Positions 39,992 to 48,920 of a DNA stretch of 64,000 nt are shown piece after piece; the first letter of the stretch is position 1, and each line of letters starts with the position of its first letter. The notes under the pieces are model-generated. The model was given only the letters and a program-made list of their open reading frames with translations, did not search any database and was not told where the DNA came from. Position numbers and translations under genes: made by a program. The stretch is from Paenibacillus tritici. Lineage in GTDB: Bacteria; Bacillota; Bacilli; Paenibacillales; Paenibacillaceae. The stretch is from assembly GCF_013204885.1 (NCBI RefSeq), contig NZ_JABMKX010000004.1:310001-374000 (forward strand), given 5' to 3'.

Positions 39992-41668
39992 ATGAACGGA
40001 GCAGAGCTGCTGATTGAGCTGCTGATCGGGAAGAAAGTGGAGACCCTGTTCGGCTACCCCGGCGGAGCCGTATTGCCTTTATATGATGCGCTATATGATA
40101 ATGACCGGATTCAGCATGTGCTGGTCCGGCATGAGCAGGCTGCGGTCCATGCAGCGGACGGATATGCAAGAGCCACGGGGCGTCCGGGGGTGGCCCTCGT
40201 AACCAGTGGTCCCGGAGCCACCAATGCGGTCACCGGCATTGCCACAGCATTCATGGATTCTGTTCCGTTGATTGTGCTTACCGGCCAGGTAGCCACTGAT
40301 CTCATTGGTCTGGACAGCTTCCAGGAAGTGGATATTTACGGAATGACCATGCCGGTCACCAAGCATAATTATATTGTCAGGGACATTGCCGATCTTCCCA
40401 GGATCGTACACGAAGCCTTCCATGTAGCGACCACAGGAAGACCGGGTCCGGTCCTGATTGATCTGCCGAAGAATGTCATGAATGCAGCGTACACCGGGGA
40501 GAATGGGGCAGCGGCACAGAGTGTCCCGCCAAGCATAAGAGGCTATCAGCCCGATCCGTCCATTGACCCTGCGGATATCATGCTTACGGCAGAGCGGCTG
40601 AGCCGCGCGGAGCGTCCGCTGATTCTCGCCGGCGGAGGCTGCATGCAGGGAGATACCCCTGCACTCCTGAGGGAATTCGCCGAGCGGCATAACCTTCCTG
40701 TAGCCAGTACGCTGATGGGTCTCGGAGCGTTCCCCTCGGGACATCCCCGGCATCTGGGCATGGTCGGGATGCATGGAACAGTGGCTGCTAACCGTGCGCT
40801 GCAGGGTGCCGATGTGGTGTTATGTCTCGGAGTACGGTTCAGTGACCGTGTAACGGGTAAGCGGAAGGCGTTCTCCCCGGGCTCCTACAAAATCCAAGTG
40901 GATCTGGACACCTCGGAGCTGAACAAGAACATTCCTGTAGATCTTGCGGTAAACGGCTCATGCGAGGAGCTGCTTAGAGGAATCCGGGAACAGGTACATA
41001 CCGCGGAGCGTTCAGCCTGGGATCAGCAGATTATGACCTGGCTCCATCGCCCGGTGAAGTCAAGCCGGGAACAGGAGGCTAAGCTGACTCCCCAGGAAGT
41101 GATCCGCTGCCTTCAAAAGGCTACCGCAGGCGATGCGATTATTGCCACGGATGTCGGCCAGCATCAGATCTGGACGGCGACGCATTATGAATTCTCGGAA
41201 GCCCGGTCCTTCCTGACCTCCGGCGGGCTGGGCACCATGGGGTACGGTTTGCCTGCTGCAATAGGCGCTGCCGTTGCTTTTCCGGAACGCGATGTGGTGT
41301 GTATTACAGGGGACGGCAGCTTTCAGATGAATATGCAGGAGATCATGACGGCCGTGGACCATGGCCTGAATGTCAAGGTGGCGATCCTTAAGAACGGATA
41401 TCTGGGGATGGTCAGACAATGGCAGCAGTTGTTTCTGGGCCGGCGGTATTCCTCGGTGCGGATCAGCTCGCCGGATTTCGTGGCCTTGGCGAAGTCCTTC
41501 GGCGCCCACGGGTTCCGGGCACGTACGCTGGCTGAAGCGGAGCAGATTATCCAGCTTGCGCTGCACACAGAGGGGCTGGTCGTGATGGAATTCGATATCA
41601 CCGAGGAGAGCAATGTCTATCCTATTGTGCCGCCCGGCTCCAGCAATCAGGATATGATCGTAGAGTAG
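39992..41668 (+). CDS. ilvB: Acetolactate synthase, large (catalytic) subunit
   Basis: 558 residues, thiamine-diphosphate enzyme. FGYPGGAVLPLYDAL, HEQAAVHAADGYARATG with the catalytic Glu, GPGATNAVTGIA and SFQEVDIYGMTMPVTKHNY are at the expected places; GDGSFQMNMQEI and the following N form the ThDP-binding motif. It condenses pyruvate (or pyruvate and 2-oxobutyrate) to acetolactate for branched-chain amino acids or acetoin. The regulatory small subunit is not adjacent. It lies 30 bp after moaA inside the nitrate/molybdenum operon, an unexpected neighbour. The ATG at 39992 follows CAGGAGG at a long 12-nt spacing; upstream TTG 39965 is unlikely. Confidence 0.9.
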   Translation: MNGAELLIELLIGKKVETLFGYPGGAVLPLYDALYDNDRIQHVLVRHEQAAVHAADGYARATGRPGVALVTSGPGATNAVTGIATAFMDSVPLIVLTGQVATDLIGLDSFQEVDIYGMTMPVTKHNYIVRDIADLPRIVHEAFHVATTGRPGPVLIDLPKNVMNAAYTGENGAAAQSVPPSIRGYQPDPSIDPADIMLTAERLSRAERPLILAGGGCMQGDTPALLREFAERHNLPVASTLMGLGAFPSGHPRHLGMVGMHGTVAANRALQGADVVLCLGVRFSDRVTGKRKAFSPGSYKIQVDLDTSELNKNIPVDLAVNGSCEELLRGIREQVHTAERSAWDQQIMTWLHRPVKSSREQEAKLTPQEVIRCLQKATAGDAIIATDVGQHQIWTATHYEFSEARSFLTSGGLGTMGYGLPAAIGAAVAFPERDVVCITGDGSFQMNMQEIMTAVDHGLNVKVAILKNGYLGMVRQWQQLFLGRRYSSVRISSPDFVALAKSFGAHGFRARTLAEAEQIIQLALHTEGLVVMEFDITEESNVYPIVPPGSSNQDMIVE

Positions 41669-41689
41669 ACAATAGACTGGCGGACATGA

Positions 41690-41738
41690 AGGAAGCTCCT
41701 CTGCGCGGATGACCGGCGGAAGAGCTTCCTGGTTTTTT
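41690..41738 (+). terminator. Terminator of the narK-moeA-moaA-ilvB operon
   Basis: AGGAAGCTC and GAGCTTCCT are arms, with further partial pairing inside, followed by GGTTTTTT. Confidence 0.85.
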
Positions 41739-41786
41739 AGAGGCTGATAAGCCGAATATAATAAGAAAAGCGATAAGGATCGGAGG

Positions 41787-41925
41787 GGGATTTTGGAACT
41801 GTAGGAGCGATAGCGACCGCCTTTGTCACCGGATTTTCTACCGCTAACTGCGGTTCCAAATCAAGAAATCTGGGGACAACAGCGGCCGGAAGTCCAAATA
41901 TTCTCCGTAGTGACGATTAAGCTTT
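41787..41925. repeat. Dispersed intergenic repeat with terminal inverted arms
   Basis: ATTTTGGAAC (41789) and GTTCCAAAT (41852) pair, enclosing GGAGCGATAGCGACCGCC; the right end has acaacagcgg and tattctccgtagtgacga. The last part matches a decayed copy at 9894-9945. It contains no gene. Confidence 0.6.
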
Positions 41926-42637
41926 AGAAATATAATACAAGCACAGACACATACAACATGACGGAGAAGCCGATCTCGATGATTCCGGTACGTTTGGCGG
42001 TAATGCCAGTCCTTGGCAGAAGGGCTGCCCGCAGAAGCAGGATCAGCAGCGGGACCAGCAGAGACGGGAACAGAAACAGCCCGGCTGCGGCGAACAGCAG
42101 ATGATATCCCACGGAGCCGTAATAGAAGCGGGGATTATTCCGTTCACGGATGACCGTTTTGACATAGAATGCGGTTCCGGTAAAATACAGCACAGCCAGC
42201 ACGAACAGCTCGTTCACGGCCTGCCAGCTCTCTCCCCGCCCCACATAGAAGACCGGATAAATCACCAGGCAGAATGCCACAATAGCCGCGATATCATTGA
42301 GCAGGGCCCGTTCATTCTTCGTTCTGGCATAATAGAGATTTACAGCAAATAACGGCAAGAGCAGCAGCACGAACCCTAGCAGTACAGGCTGGACGATCAC
42401 CAGATAGAGGGCGAACGGGACCAGCAGAATGCCATATACCTTGAGCGGCCCGGCAACCCGCGCGAATCTCCGGGTCTTCACCGCCTGCAATAACGGGAAG
42501 CTGAACAAATAGATCAGCAGCCAGCAGATAAACAGCGGAATATGTATGAATTGGCCTTTGGAGGCGGTGACTCCGAGCAGAAACGGGAGAACGAGCATCG
42601 CCCAGGCGCCGTGCTGGTTAGGGATATATTTTTTCAT
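41924..42637 (-). CDS. ywiC: YwiC-like membrane protein
   Basis: 237 residues, nearly all membrane helices (about seven), with a short N-terminus MKKYIPNQHGAWAMLVLPFLLG that carries the HGAW motif of the YwiC family. In B. subtilis ywiC lies next to narK and fnr, matching this location beside the nitrate genes. The function is unknown; sequence alone suggests an integral membrane enzyme or transporter. The start has AAGGAG at a rather long distance. Confidence 0.8.
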   Translation of the reverse strand: MKKYIPNQHGAWAMLVLPFLLGVTASKGQFIHIPLFICWLLIYLFSFPLLQAVKTRRFARVAGPLKVYGILLVPFALYLVIVQPVLLGFVLLLLPLFAVNLYYARTKNERALLNDIAAIVAFCLVIYPVFYVGRGESWQAVNELFVLAVLYFTGTAFYVKTVIRERNNPRFYYGSVGYHLLFAAAGLFLFPSLLVPLLILLLRAALLPRTGITAKRTGIIEIGFSVMLYVSVLVLYF

Positions 42638-42822
42638 TGAGACATGGAGCTCCTTCCTTGAACGATCATGGGGTGTCAGGTACCAGACTCTTTAACTATA
42701 CTTTTTGTGGGCGGGGAACACAGGTGATTTGAAGCACATGTGCGGCACCGGCAGAGTGGGAATGGGAAGCAGGCTGAACAATGTTATAATCGGATAGATA
42801 CTCAAGAAGAGGAGTAAGCACT

Positions 42823-43392
42823 GTGACGAAGGAATCTCAGTATGCAGGAGAAGGAAGTCCGGTTCCTGTATTGCAAATCATAGGCTATAAGAACAGCGGC
42901 AAAACAACCCTGGCCTGCCGGCTGATCCACGCTCTATCCGCGCAAGGGATACGTGTTGGCACTGCCAAACGGGATGCTCATGATTTCCGGTTGGATGACC
43001 CGGGGACCGACAGCAGCAGGCATCTGCTGCACGGTGCGGTTGAGACTGTGCTGACCTCTTCAGAGGCCACAAGGGTCATGCGGAAGTCGGGGACTTCCCT
43101 GGAAGACATTGCGCAGTCGATGCACGGCAGGGTGGATCTGCTGATCGCCGAGGGGTTCAAATCTGCGGATTATCCCAAGATTGCCTTGATTCGCCGTTCA
43201 GAGGACAGGATAATGCTGCAAAAAGAAGCATCAAATATATGCCTGTGGTTAAGCTGGGAAGAGACGGCGGATAGGCATAGTGCAGCTTCCCAAGCTTGGA
43301 AGAGCCAGAATGGCTCCCCAATATTGCCGCTGCGGGATCAGGCGCTTGTAGATCAAGAGATCCTCGCTCTGGCTCTGTCGCTGCTAGCTTGA
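42823..43392 (+). CDS. mobB: Molybdopterin-guanine dinucleotide biosynthesis protein B
   Basis: 189 residues. A P-loop, GYKNSGKTTL, binds GTP; AKRDAHDF and DLLIAEGFKSADYPKI are the MobB conserved blocks. It assists MobA in attaching GMP to molybdopterin to make the bis-MGD cofactor of NarG. The GTG start has GAGGAG 8 nt upstream. mobB-mobA-moaE form one operon. Confidence 0.92.
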   Translation: MTKESQYAGEGSPVPVLQIIGYKNSGKTTLACRLIHALSAQGIRVGTAKRDAHDFRLDDPGTDSSRHLLHGAVETVLTSSEATRVMRKSGTSLEDIAQSMHGRVDLLIAEGFKSADYPKIALIRRSEDRIMLQKEASNICLWLSWEETADRHSAASQAWKSQNGSPILPLRDQALVDQEILALALSLLA

Positions 43393-43417
43393 ATACAACC
43401 TACAGGAGGTGTCCCTT

Positions 43418-44026
43418 GTGCTGACAGGAATCATATTGGCGGGCGGACGGAATTCCCGGATGGAGGGCCGGAATAAAGCACTCCTGACCTATCACGGGGA
43501 ACCGTTCATTGTCCGGCAGGTGAGGGAGATGCGGACCGTTTGCTCCGCGGTGATGGTGGTCACGAACGATTCTTCCCCTTATCAGAGCCTTCTTCCGTCT
43601 GATATCCTGTATCTGCCGGATGTATACGCAGGGCATGGGCCGTTAAGCGGGTTTCATGCTGCTTTTGCCAGAGTGGAGACGGATTATTCCTGGGTTGTAG
43701 GCTGTGACAGCCCTAATATCTCGGCTCCGGCTGCCGCTTGGATGCTTACCCGGCTGGAGGAAGGCGGCTATGATGCGGTTCTTCCCGTAATTGACGGCAG
43801 ACATCAGATGCTGCATGGGGTATACCGGACGCGTCCCGTCTTGCCAAGGATTATTGCAGGACTGGAGGCCGGACAATACCGGCTGGCAGGTCTACTGGAT
43901 TCGATCTATTGGCTGGGGGTTGACCAGGACGAGCTTGCCGGGGCGGGATTCGAAGCGGAATGTGCGGCAGATGTAGATACACCCGGGCAGTATGAGCAGC
44001 TGCTTGCAGCTATCGAAAGGGAGTGA
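43418..44026 (+). CDS. mobA: Molybdenum cofactor guanylyltransferase
   Basis: 202 residues. The nucleotidyltransferase signature GIILAGGRNSRMEGRNKAL is at the N-terminus; WVVGCDSPNIS carries the metal-binding Asp. It transfers GMP from GTP to molybdopterin. The GTG at 43418 is preferred over the GTG at 43409 because CAGGAGG sits 8 nt upstream. It is 25 bp after mobB and 4 bp before moaE. Confidence 0.92.
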   Translation: MLTGIILAGGRNSRMEGRNKALLTYHGEPFIVRQVREMRTVCSAVMVVTNDSSPYQSLLPSDILYLPDVYAGHGPLSGFHAAFARVETDYSWVVGCDSPNISAPAAAWMLTRLEEGGYDAVLPVIDGRHQMLHGVYRTRPVLPRIIAGLEAGQYRLAGLLDSIYWLGVDQDELAGAGFEAECAADVDTPGQYEQLLAAIERE

Positions 44027-44030
44027 GCCT

Positions 44031-44516
44031 ATGGACAGTTCATTGTTTGAAATTACAGACCAAGCTATAATACCGGCAGAGGTATCGGATAAAGTTCTGC
44101 GCCGGGAAGCCGGAGCGATTACGTTATTCATAGGTACGGTACGGGAGTTCACGCAGGGGAAAAGAACCTTATATCTGGAATATGAAGCGTACCCGTCCAT
44201 GGCTGTTGCGCAATTGAAGCGCATCGGGCAGGAAGTGCTGGAGCGTTGGCCGGATACGAAGCTTGCGGTTACCCACCGGGTAGGCAGGCTTGAGATTACC
44301 GATATCGCTGTTGTGATCGCAGTCTCCTCCCCCCACCGTAAGGCCGCTTATGAGGCGAATGAATACGTGATTGAGCGGATCAAGCAAATCGTTCCGATCT
44401 GGAAAAAAGAAATGGGCGAAGACGGCCAAGCCTGGATAGGCGATCAGCTGGGTCAAACGGTTTATCCGCAGGGACGGCCGCTATTGCCGAATGTTCCGGC
44501 AGAGGACGGGAAGTAG
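44031..44516 (+). CDS. moaE: Molybdopterin synthase catalytic subunit
   Basis: 161 residues. GAITLFIGTVREFTQGK, YLEYEAYPSMAV, HRVGRLEITD and SPHRKAAYEANEYVIERIK are conserved, with the C-terminal PIWKKE lysine motif. It works with MoaD to add sulfur to the cyclic intermediate; a moaD gene was not found nearby. The start has AAAGGGAG upstream; a longer frame from 43992 lies inside mobA and is disfavoured. Confidence 0.94.
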   Translation: MDSSLFEITDQAIIPAEVSDKVLRREAGAITLFIGTVREFTQGKRTLYLEYEAYPSMAVAQLKRIGQEVLERWPDTKLAVTHRVGRLEITDIAVVIAVSSPHRKAAYEANEYVIERIKQIVPIWKKEMGEDGQAWIGDQLGQTVYPQGRPLLPNVPAEDGK

Positions 44517-44569
44517 CGGTAGGTCTACATTTTGAAAAGAATACATCACGAATAAGGAGTGTTGCACAG

Positions 44570-45277
44570 GTGAATGCAGAACAGGTTATGCAGGAGCTTG
44601 AAGCGCTTGGCAAGGAACGGACGAAGAAAATGTATGTCGCCAACGGCGCACGGGAACCGCTCTACGGAGTAGCTACCGGTGCCATGAAGCCGATCTTCCG
44701 GCAAACCAAAATCAACCAGCCGCTGGCTGAACAGCTGTATGCCACAGGCAATTATGATGCAATGTATTTTGCCGGGATCATTGCTGATCCGAATGCCATG
44801 ACGGAAGCGGACTATAACCGGTGGATGGACGGGGCTTATTTCTATATGCTGTCTGATTTCGTGGTGGCTGTAACCCTGGCTGAAGCGGATATTGCCCAGA
44901 AGGTGGCCGATGAGTGGATCAAGAGCGGGGAGGACCTCAGAATGTCGGCGGGCTGGAGCTGTTACTGCTGGCTGCTGGGAAGCCGCCCGGATCAGGAATT
45001 CTCAGAGAGCAAGCTTGCCGGTATGCTGGAGCTGGTGAGCAAGAGTATTCATCAGTCCCCGGAGCGGACCCGTTATTCGATGAACAACTTCCTGTATACC
45101 GTAGCCGTATCCTATTCGCCGCTGCATGATCTGGCGTGCGAGACAGCCAGGCAGGTGGGCCCGGTTGAGGTGGACAAGGACAAGCCGAAGAGCAAGCTCA
45201 TCAATGCTTACGATAATATTCAGAAGGCTGTCGATAAAGGGCGTACCGGCTTCAAACGCAAGCATGTAAGATGCTGA
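44570..45277 (+). CDS. AlkD-like DNA alkylation repair protein (HEAT-like)
   Basis: 235 residues, all-helical with AlkD features: VYGVATGAMKPI-like N-terminal block (LYGVATGAMKPIFRQ), QLYATGNYDAMYFAGI and WMDGAYFYMLSDFVVA. Family members remove alkylated bases, but some lack activity; the catalytic state is not assessed. The GTG start has AAGGAG 10 nt upstream. It is 53 bp after moaE, so read-through is possible, but the link to molybdenum is not obvious. Confidence 0.75.
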   Translation: MNAEQVMQELEALGKERTKKMYVANGAREPLYGVATGAMKPIFRQTKINQPLAEQLYATGNYDAMYFAGIIADPNAMTEADYNRWMDGAYFYMLSDFVVAVTLAEADIAQKVADEWIKSGEDLRMSAGWSCYCWLLGSRPDQEFSESKLAGMLELVSKSIHQSPERTRYSMNNFLYTVAVSYSPLHDLACETARQVGPVEVDKDKPKSKLINAYDNIQKAVDKGRTGFKRKHVRC

Positions 45278-45383
45278 TCCACCGGATTGTAGTGAAATAG
45301 ATAATGCTTCGCCGCTTCTGGTTAATAAATGCTATGCGTTTGGATAACCTATTCCATATCCCGGAAGAAAAGAGGCGGTTAGT

Positions 45384-45875
45384 ATGTCAACTACACACCA
45401 CAGTCATGAGGAGGCCGTTGAGACGGTCCGCAAGCTGATCAAAGGTATTGATATGGCCATGTTCACGACGATCTCAGCCGAAGGGCTGGTCTCCCGGCCC
45501 ATGAAGACGCAGGAAGTTGAATTCGACGGGGATCTGTGGTTCCTGACCAAGAAGGATACCAGCAAGTTCGGAGAGATCCTCTATGATCCGCGGGTGAATG
45601 TCGTATATTCCGATAAATTCTATGTCTCCATCCGTGGAACGGCCGAGATTGTGGAGGATGTGAGCAAGAAGAAGGAGTTCTGGAATGCGGGGTACGAGGC
45701 GTTCCTGAAGACCGGTTACGATGACCCGGATGTGATTCTGATCAAGGTCCATGCCGAAGCAGCCGAATATTGGAAAAGCGGTAATCTGGCTGAGAAGGCG
45801 ATGTACATGTTCAAACGCATCACTAATCAGGATACAGACAAGCTGAACCTCAATCAGACCGTCGAGTTGGAGTAG
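45384..45875 (+). CDS. Pyridoxamine 5'-phosphate oxidase-fold general stress protein
   Basis: 163 residues with the split-barrel flavin-binding fold: IDMAMFTTISAEGLVSRPM, LWFLTKKDTSKFGEI and NVVYSDKFYVSIRGTAEIV. It resembles B. subtilis YdaG-type general stress protein 26. It likely binds FMN, but the substrate is unknown. AAAGAGGCGG precedes the ATG. It is followed by a strong terminator. Confidence 0.85.
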   Translation: MSTTHHSHEEAVETVRKLIKGIDMAMFTTISAEGLVSRPMKTQEVEFDGDLWFLTKKDTSKFGEILYDPRVNVVYSDKFYVSIRGTAEIVEDVSKKKEFWNAGYEAFLKTGYDDPDVILIKVHAEAAEYWKSGNLAEKAMYMFKRITNQDTDKLNLNQTVELE

Positions 45876-45902
45876 ACGGTTCTGGAAGCCGGTTCTGCCC
45901 CG

Positions 45903-45936
45903 GAGACCAACAGGATGTATCTGTTGGTCTCTTTTT
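45903..45936 (+). terminator. Terminator after the stress protein gene
   Basis: GAGACCAACAG and CTGTTGGTCTC are perfect 11-bp arms with the loop GATGTAT, then TTTTT. Confidence 0.93.
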
Positions 45937-46027
45937 GTGCAACAATTTTGAAATAGAGCCGGAATAAACAGGGGAATGTTGTATTTTAGGCAGGATTTTT
46001 TCCTGTTCATAGGAGTTGAACGGGACG

Positions 46028-46056
46028 CACGCCCCGCAAGGGCGGCGTTTTTTTTA
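46028..46056 (+). terminator. Hairpin with T-run upstream of the ECF sigma gene
   Basis: CGCCC-cgcaa-GGGCG followed by GCG and eight T. It may end leftover transcription, or attenuate the sigma operon. Which role is not clear. Confidence 0.5.
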
Positions 46057-46127
46057 CATACGGATTCCGCCATAAATAAATGTCACGCTGATGGCTGCTC
46101 AGGTGTTATATCTTATAGAAACAGAAG

Positions 46128-46160
46128 AAAATAGAAGAATTAGAAGAATTAGAAGAAAGG
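46128..46160 (+). repeat. Short (AGAAGAATT)n tract before the sigma factor start
   Basis: AGAAGAATT is repeated three times directly before AGAAGAAAGGAG, the ribosome binding site of the sigma gene. Copy number changes would alter the leader but not the coding frame from the GTG. Confidence 0.7.
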
Positions 46161-46168
46161 AGACCAAC

Positions 46169-46726
46169 GTGGATTCTATTGAAGAGAAGATCAGAAGAAT
46201 ACAGGCCGGAGAGGCCCCGCTGTTCTCAGATGTGATCAGGCTGTACCAGCAGCGGATATACCTCTACTGCTTCCGCCTGATGAACAATAAGGAAGAGGCT
46301 GAGGACGCGGTGCAGGATGTCTTTATCAAGGCTTACCAGAATATCGGGCAGTTCAGGCCGCAGACGAACCTCAACTCCTGGCTCTACAAGATCGCTTACC
46401 ACCATTGTCTGAACCTGCTGCGGCGGCAGAAATTTCAGCTCCAACTGCGCAAGCTGCTCCGGCAGGAGGTTGCAGTGGACAGCGCCGAACAAATGGTCGA
46501 GAACCGCCTGTTCAGCGAGCCGGTCTCGGCTGCTCTGGCGAAGCTTGATGTGGAGGACCGGAATTTGTTGATTCTGCGTGTTTATGAAGACAAATCGTTT
46601 GCAGAAATCGGCGAGATTCTGGGGATAAGTACGCCTGCGGTGAGAAAAAGATATGAACGGACAAGAGGCAAGCTCAAAAAGGCTATTGAACGAAGGGAGA
46701 AACAGCTATGGGTAAAAGCGAATTGA
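46169..46726 (+). CDS. ECF-type RNA polymerase sigma factor
   Basis: 185 residues. Region 2 is YLYCFRLMNNKEEAEDAVQD and VFIKAYQNI; region 4 is LAKLDVEDRNLLILRVYEDK and SFAEIGEILGISTPAVRKRY. The GTG at 46169 is preferred: AAAGGAG sits 6 nt upstream; the earlier ATG at 46091 has no signal. The next gene overlaps the end by 19 bp and encodes a membrane protein that may be its anti-sigma factor. No autoregulatory promoter could be fixed. Confidence 0.9.
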   Translation: MDSIEEKIRRIQAGEAPLFSDVIRLYQQRIYLYCFRLMNNKEEAEDAVQDVFIKAYQNIGQFRPQTNLNSWLYKIAYHHCLNLLRRQKFQLQLRKLLRQEVAVDSAEQMVENRLFSEPVSAALAKLDVEDRNLLILRVYEDKSFAEIGEILGISTPAVRKRYERTRGKLKKAIERREKQLWVKAN

Positions 46727-47862
46727 CCCCGGAGGAGCAGTTCTTGAAGGACGGAGACCGGTCTATGGATGTCAGACCTGTGGATATCCATGATCCTGTG
46801 ATGGAAGCCATAGGGTTCGGCAAAATCCGTTGTACTCCTGAGCTGGAGACACCCCTGCCTGGCGGGGAGGCAATTGACACTATGCGTAGAGTTGAGACGG
46901 AAACCAGATCAGCACGGGACCGGAAGCGGATACTGCGGATGCCGGTGAGAAGCTGGGCCGCGGCGCTCATCCTGATAGTCTTGCTTGGAGGAGGGTATTC
47001 CTGGTACACCGGAGGGCCACGGCAGGCGGCCGGATTCGAGTATGAGGTGCTGCCCTACAAGCCGCTCCCAGTTACGAAGTCAGGTCTTATGATATCGTTA
47101 TTGAAAGCTCCCTTAACTCCCGGTTTACCCCCCGATCCTGCTGCTTCTCAGCCCCAGCCGCGAAAGCAGCGCGAAGAGGATGAACTGTGGACTTTAAAAT
47201 ATAATAAGGGCTATAATGCCATAAAAAAATTATTGCTCCCCGGAGAGTATGCTACATTTGTATTAAAACAGGATGGCCGGGAAGGACGCAGTCAGCTTGG
47301 GGTGTATCACCCGCTGATGAAATTTACGGACTATTCAGCGTTTAAAAGCAGTGCAGAGAAGCATTTAGCTCCGCATTTGAAGCAGCCGGGGTATATGCCG
47401 GACGGCTATAAGTTTGACCAGGCATGGATTCCTCCCTCTATCAAAAAGATTGAAGAGAAAGAGCTGCTTGCCGGAACCGGCGGGATCAAGCTTGGGGATG
47501 GCTTCCGGGTGATCTGGAGACGCGAGCCTGCGGGGAACATTGCCTTTAATTCCTCTTCATTAATGTACAGGAATGGTGAGAATCAGATAAATTTAAACGC
47601 CAAACGTATTGATGAAAAGGCTGAAACGGCAGAGACTCTGCTGTGGACCAAAACCACAACGATCGAGAATATTGATATTGGCGGCAAGCAGCTGATCTAT
47701 CTCGAACCCTCCGGTAATGAAGACTTCAAGGTCGGGTATAAGTATAAACTGGTCTGGGCCGATCCGGAAGCGCAGATTGTCTATGATGTGACAGCCAATG
47801 CTGAGAATACCACATTGACCAAGGATGAGATTATCCGCATTGCTGCCGGTATGATGAATTAA
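46708..47862 (+). CDS. Single-pass membrane protein, possible anti-sigma factor (DUF4367-like C-terminus)
   Basis: 384 residues. A cytoplasmic N-terminus of about 85 residues precedes one membrane helix (WAAALILIVLLGGGYSWY, about 89-106). The large outer region has a Pro-rich linker and ends with a domain of beta strands (GYMPDGYKFDQAWIPP, IVYDVTANAENTTLTKDEII). The topology and the 19-bp overlap with the sigma gene fit an anti-sigma factor, but a zinc-binding HxxxCxxC motif is absent. The role is inferred from context only. Confidence 0.65.
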   Translation: MGKSELTPEEQFLKDGDRSMDVRPVDIHDPVMEAIGFGKIRCTPELETPLPGGEAIDTMRRVETETRSARDRKRILRMPVRSWAAALILIVLLGGGYSWYTGGPRQAAGFEYEVLPYKPLPVTKSGLMISLLKAPLTPGLPPDPAASQPQPRKQREEDELWTLKYNKGYNAIKKLLLPGEYATFVLKQDGREGRSQLGVYHPLMKFTDYSAFKSSAEKHLAPHLKQPGYMPDGYKFDQAWIPPSIKKIEEKELLAGTGGIKLGDGFRVIWRREPAGNIAFNSSSLMYRNGENQINLNAKRIDEKAETAETLLWTKTTTIENIDIGGKQLIYLEPSGNEDFKVGYKYKLVWADPEAQIVYDVTANAENTTLTKDEIIRIAAGMMN

Positions 47863-47894
47863 GTATTGTACACATAAAGAAAGGTGGAAACTCA

Positions 47895-48770
47895 ATGAAT
47901 TACAGAAAAATGTTCATGGCTGTGACAAGTGTGGCACTATTAGTGGGTATAGAGTGCGGGGCTTCAGTGGAGGCGTTTGCTGCCCCATCCAGAATACAAT
48001 CTGCAGCAGCCCTGCCTGCCATCAAGACGGATGTTAAAGATGTAGCGCAGGTCAGCATGGAGGAGGCTAGAGCGAAAGCGGAGCAAGAGCAGAAGAAATT
48101 CAAGAGTCTTCTGGACCAGCAAAAGAAAGCGTTAAGCGGTACTTATCAGCCTGGAGAGATCAGGTATGCATACATTAATGACAAGGAATACCAGGCCAGT
48201 CCCATCGGCTCGTCCTATGGGAGTAACTCGTATTCACTTATATTCAGAAATTATGATGAATACGTCAAGAAGTATGCGGCAGGGAAGACCGCAATGCGTC
48301 TGGAGCTGAATCAGCTCCCGGATGGCTACAATTTTACTCTGGCAAGAATTGCACCCTATCAAACTTCTTCCGAACAGAAGCAGATATTGAACCAGGTGAT
48401 TGCTGAGGGGAAGGCGTCCGGCAAAAAAATATATGTTAAGAAGCTGCAGGAGAAGCGGATTTCTATAGAGCTAATCTATACTATGGCCGCTCCGGTCAAT
48501 GGAATAACTGGAGTCCTCGCTTTCAGAACCGAGCCCGCAGGGGCTGCAGGGAAGACGGTTGAATCGGAGCCGGTACAGCCGCAGTCGGAGAAACTGAAAG
48601 TCGATGGGCAAGAGGTGATATATACAGCTAACGATAAGCAGGAGCACAAGTCGGTTGTATGGATGAATGCAAAAACACATGTCAATTATATTCTCACGGA
48701 AGACCGCGGGCACCTGACCAAGGAGGAACTGCTGGCTTTGGCAGGACAGGTTATGGAGGCATCGAAATAG
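47895..48770 (+). CDS. Secreted protein related to the preceding gene's outer domain
   Basis: 291 residues. A signal peptide is visible (MFMAVTSVALLVGIECGASVEAFA). The mature part carries the same order of motifs as the C-terminal part of the preceding protein: YDEYVKKYAAGKTAMRLELN, QLPDGYNFTLARIAPYQTS and a final LTKEELLALAGQVM. The two may be paralogues that respond to the same cue in the cell wall. AAAGGTGG precedes the ATG. Function unknown. Confidence 0.7.
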   Translation: MNYRKMFMAVTSVALLVGIECGASVEAFAAPSRIQSAAALPAIKTDVKDVAQVSMEEARAKAEQEQKKFKSLLDQQKKALSGTYQPGEIRYAYINDKEYQASPIGSSYGSNSYSLIFRNYDEYVKKYAAGKTAMRLELNQLPDGYNFTLARIAPYQTSSEQKQILNQVIAEGKASGKKIYVKKLQEKRISIELIYTMAAPVNGITGVLAFRTEPAGAAGKTVESEPVQPQSEKLKVDGQEVIYTANDKQEHKSVVWMNAKTHVNYILTEDRGHLTKEELLALAGQVMEASK

Positions 48771-48828
48771 CTGCAGGTTCTGCTTGCTTGACAATCATCT
48801 GGTCCGTTGCGTGAAGACCTGCGTAAAG

Positions 48829-48884
48829 CACCTTCAAAATTGGCCCCTATCGCTAGGATGGGGGACAGCCTTGGAGGTGTTTTT
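48829..48884 (+). terminator. Terminator of the ECF sigma operon
   Basis: CACCTTCAA pairs with TTGGAGGTG (one G-U) and CCCCTAT with ATGGGG inside, followed by TTTTT. Confidence 0.75.
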
Positions 48885-48920
48885 GGCGTGCACGCCGATA
48901 TTATTTCCGTGAGATTTTAT

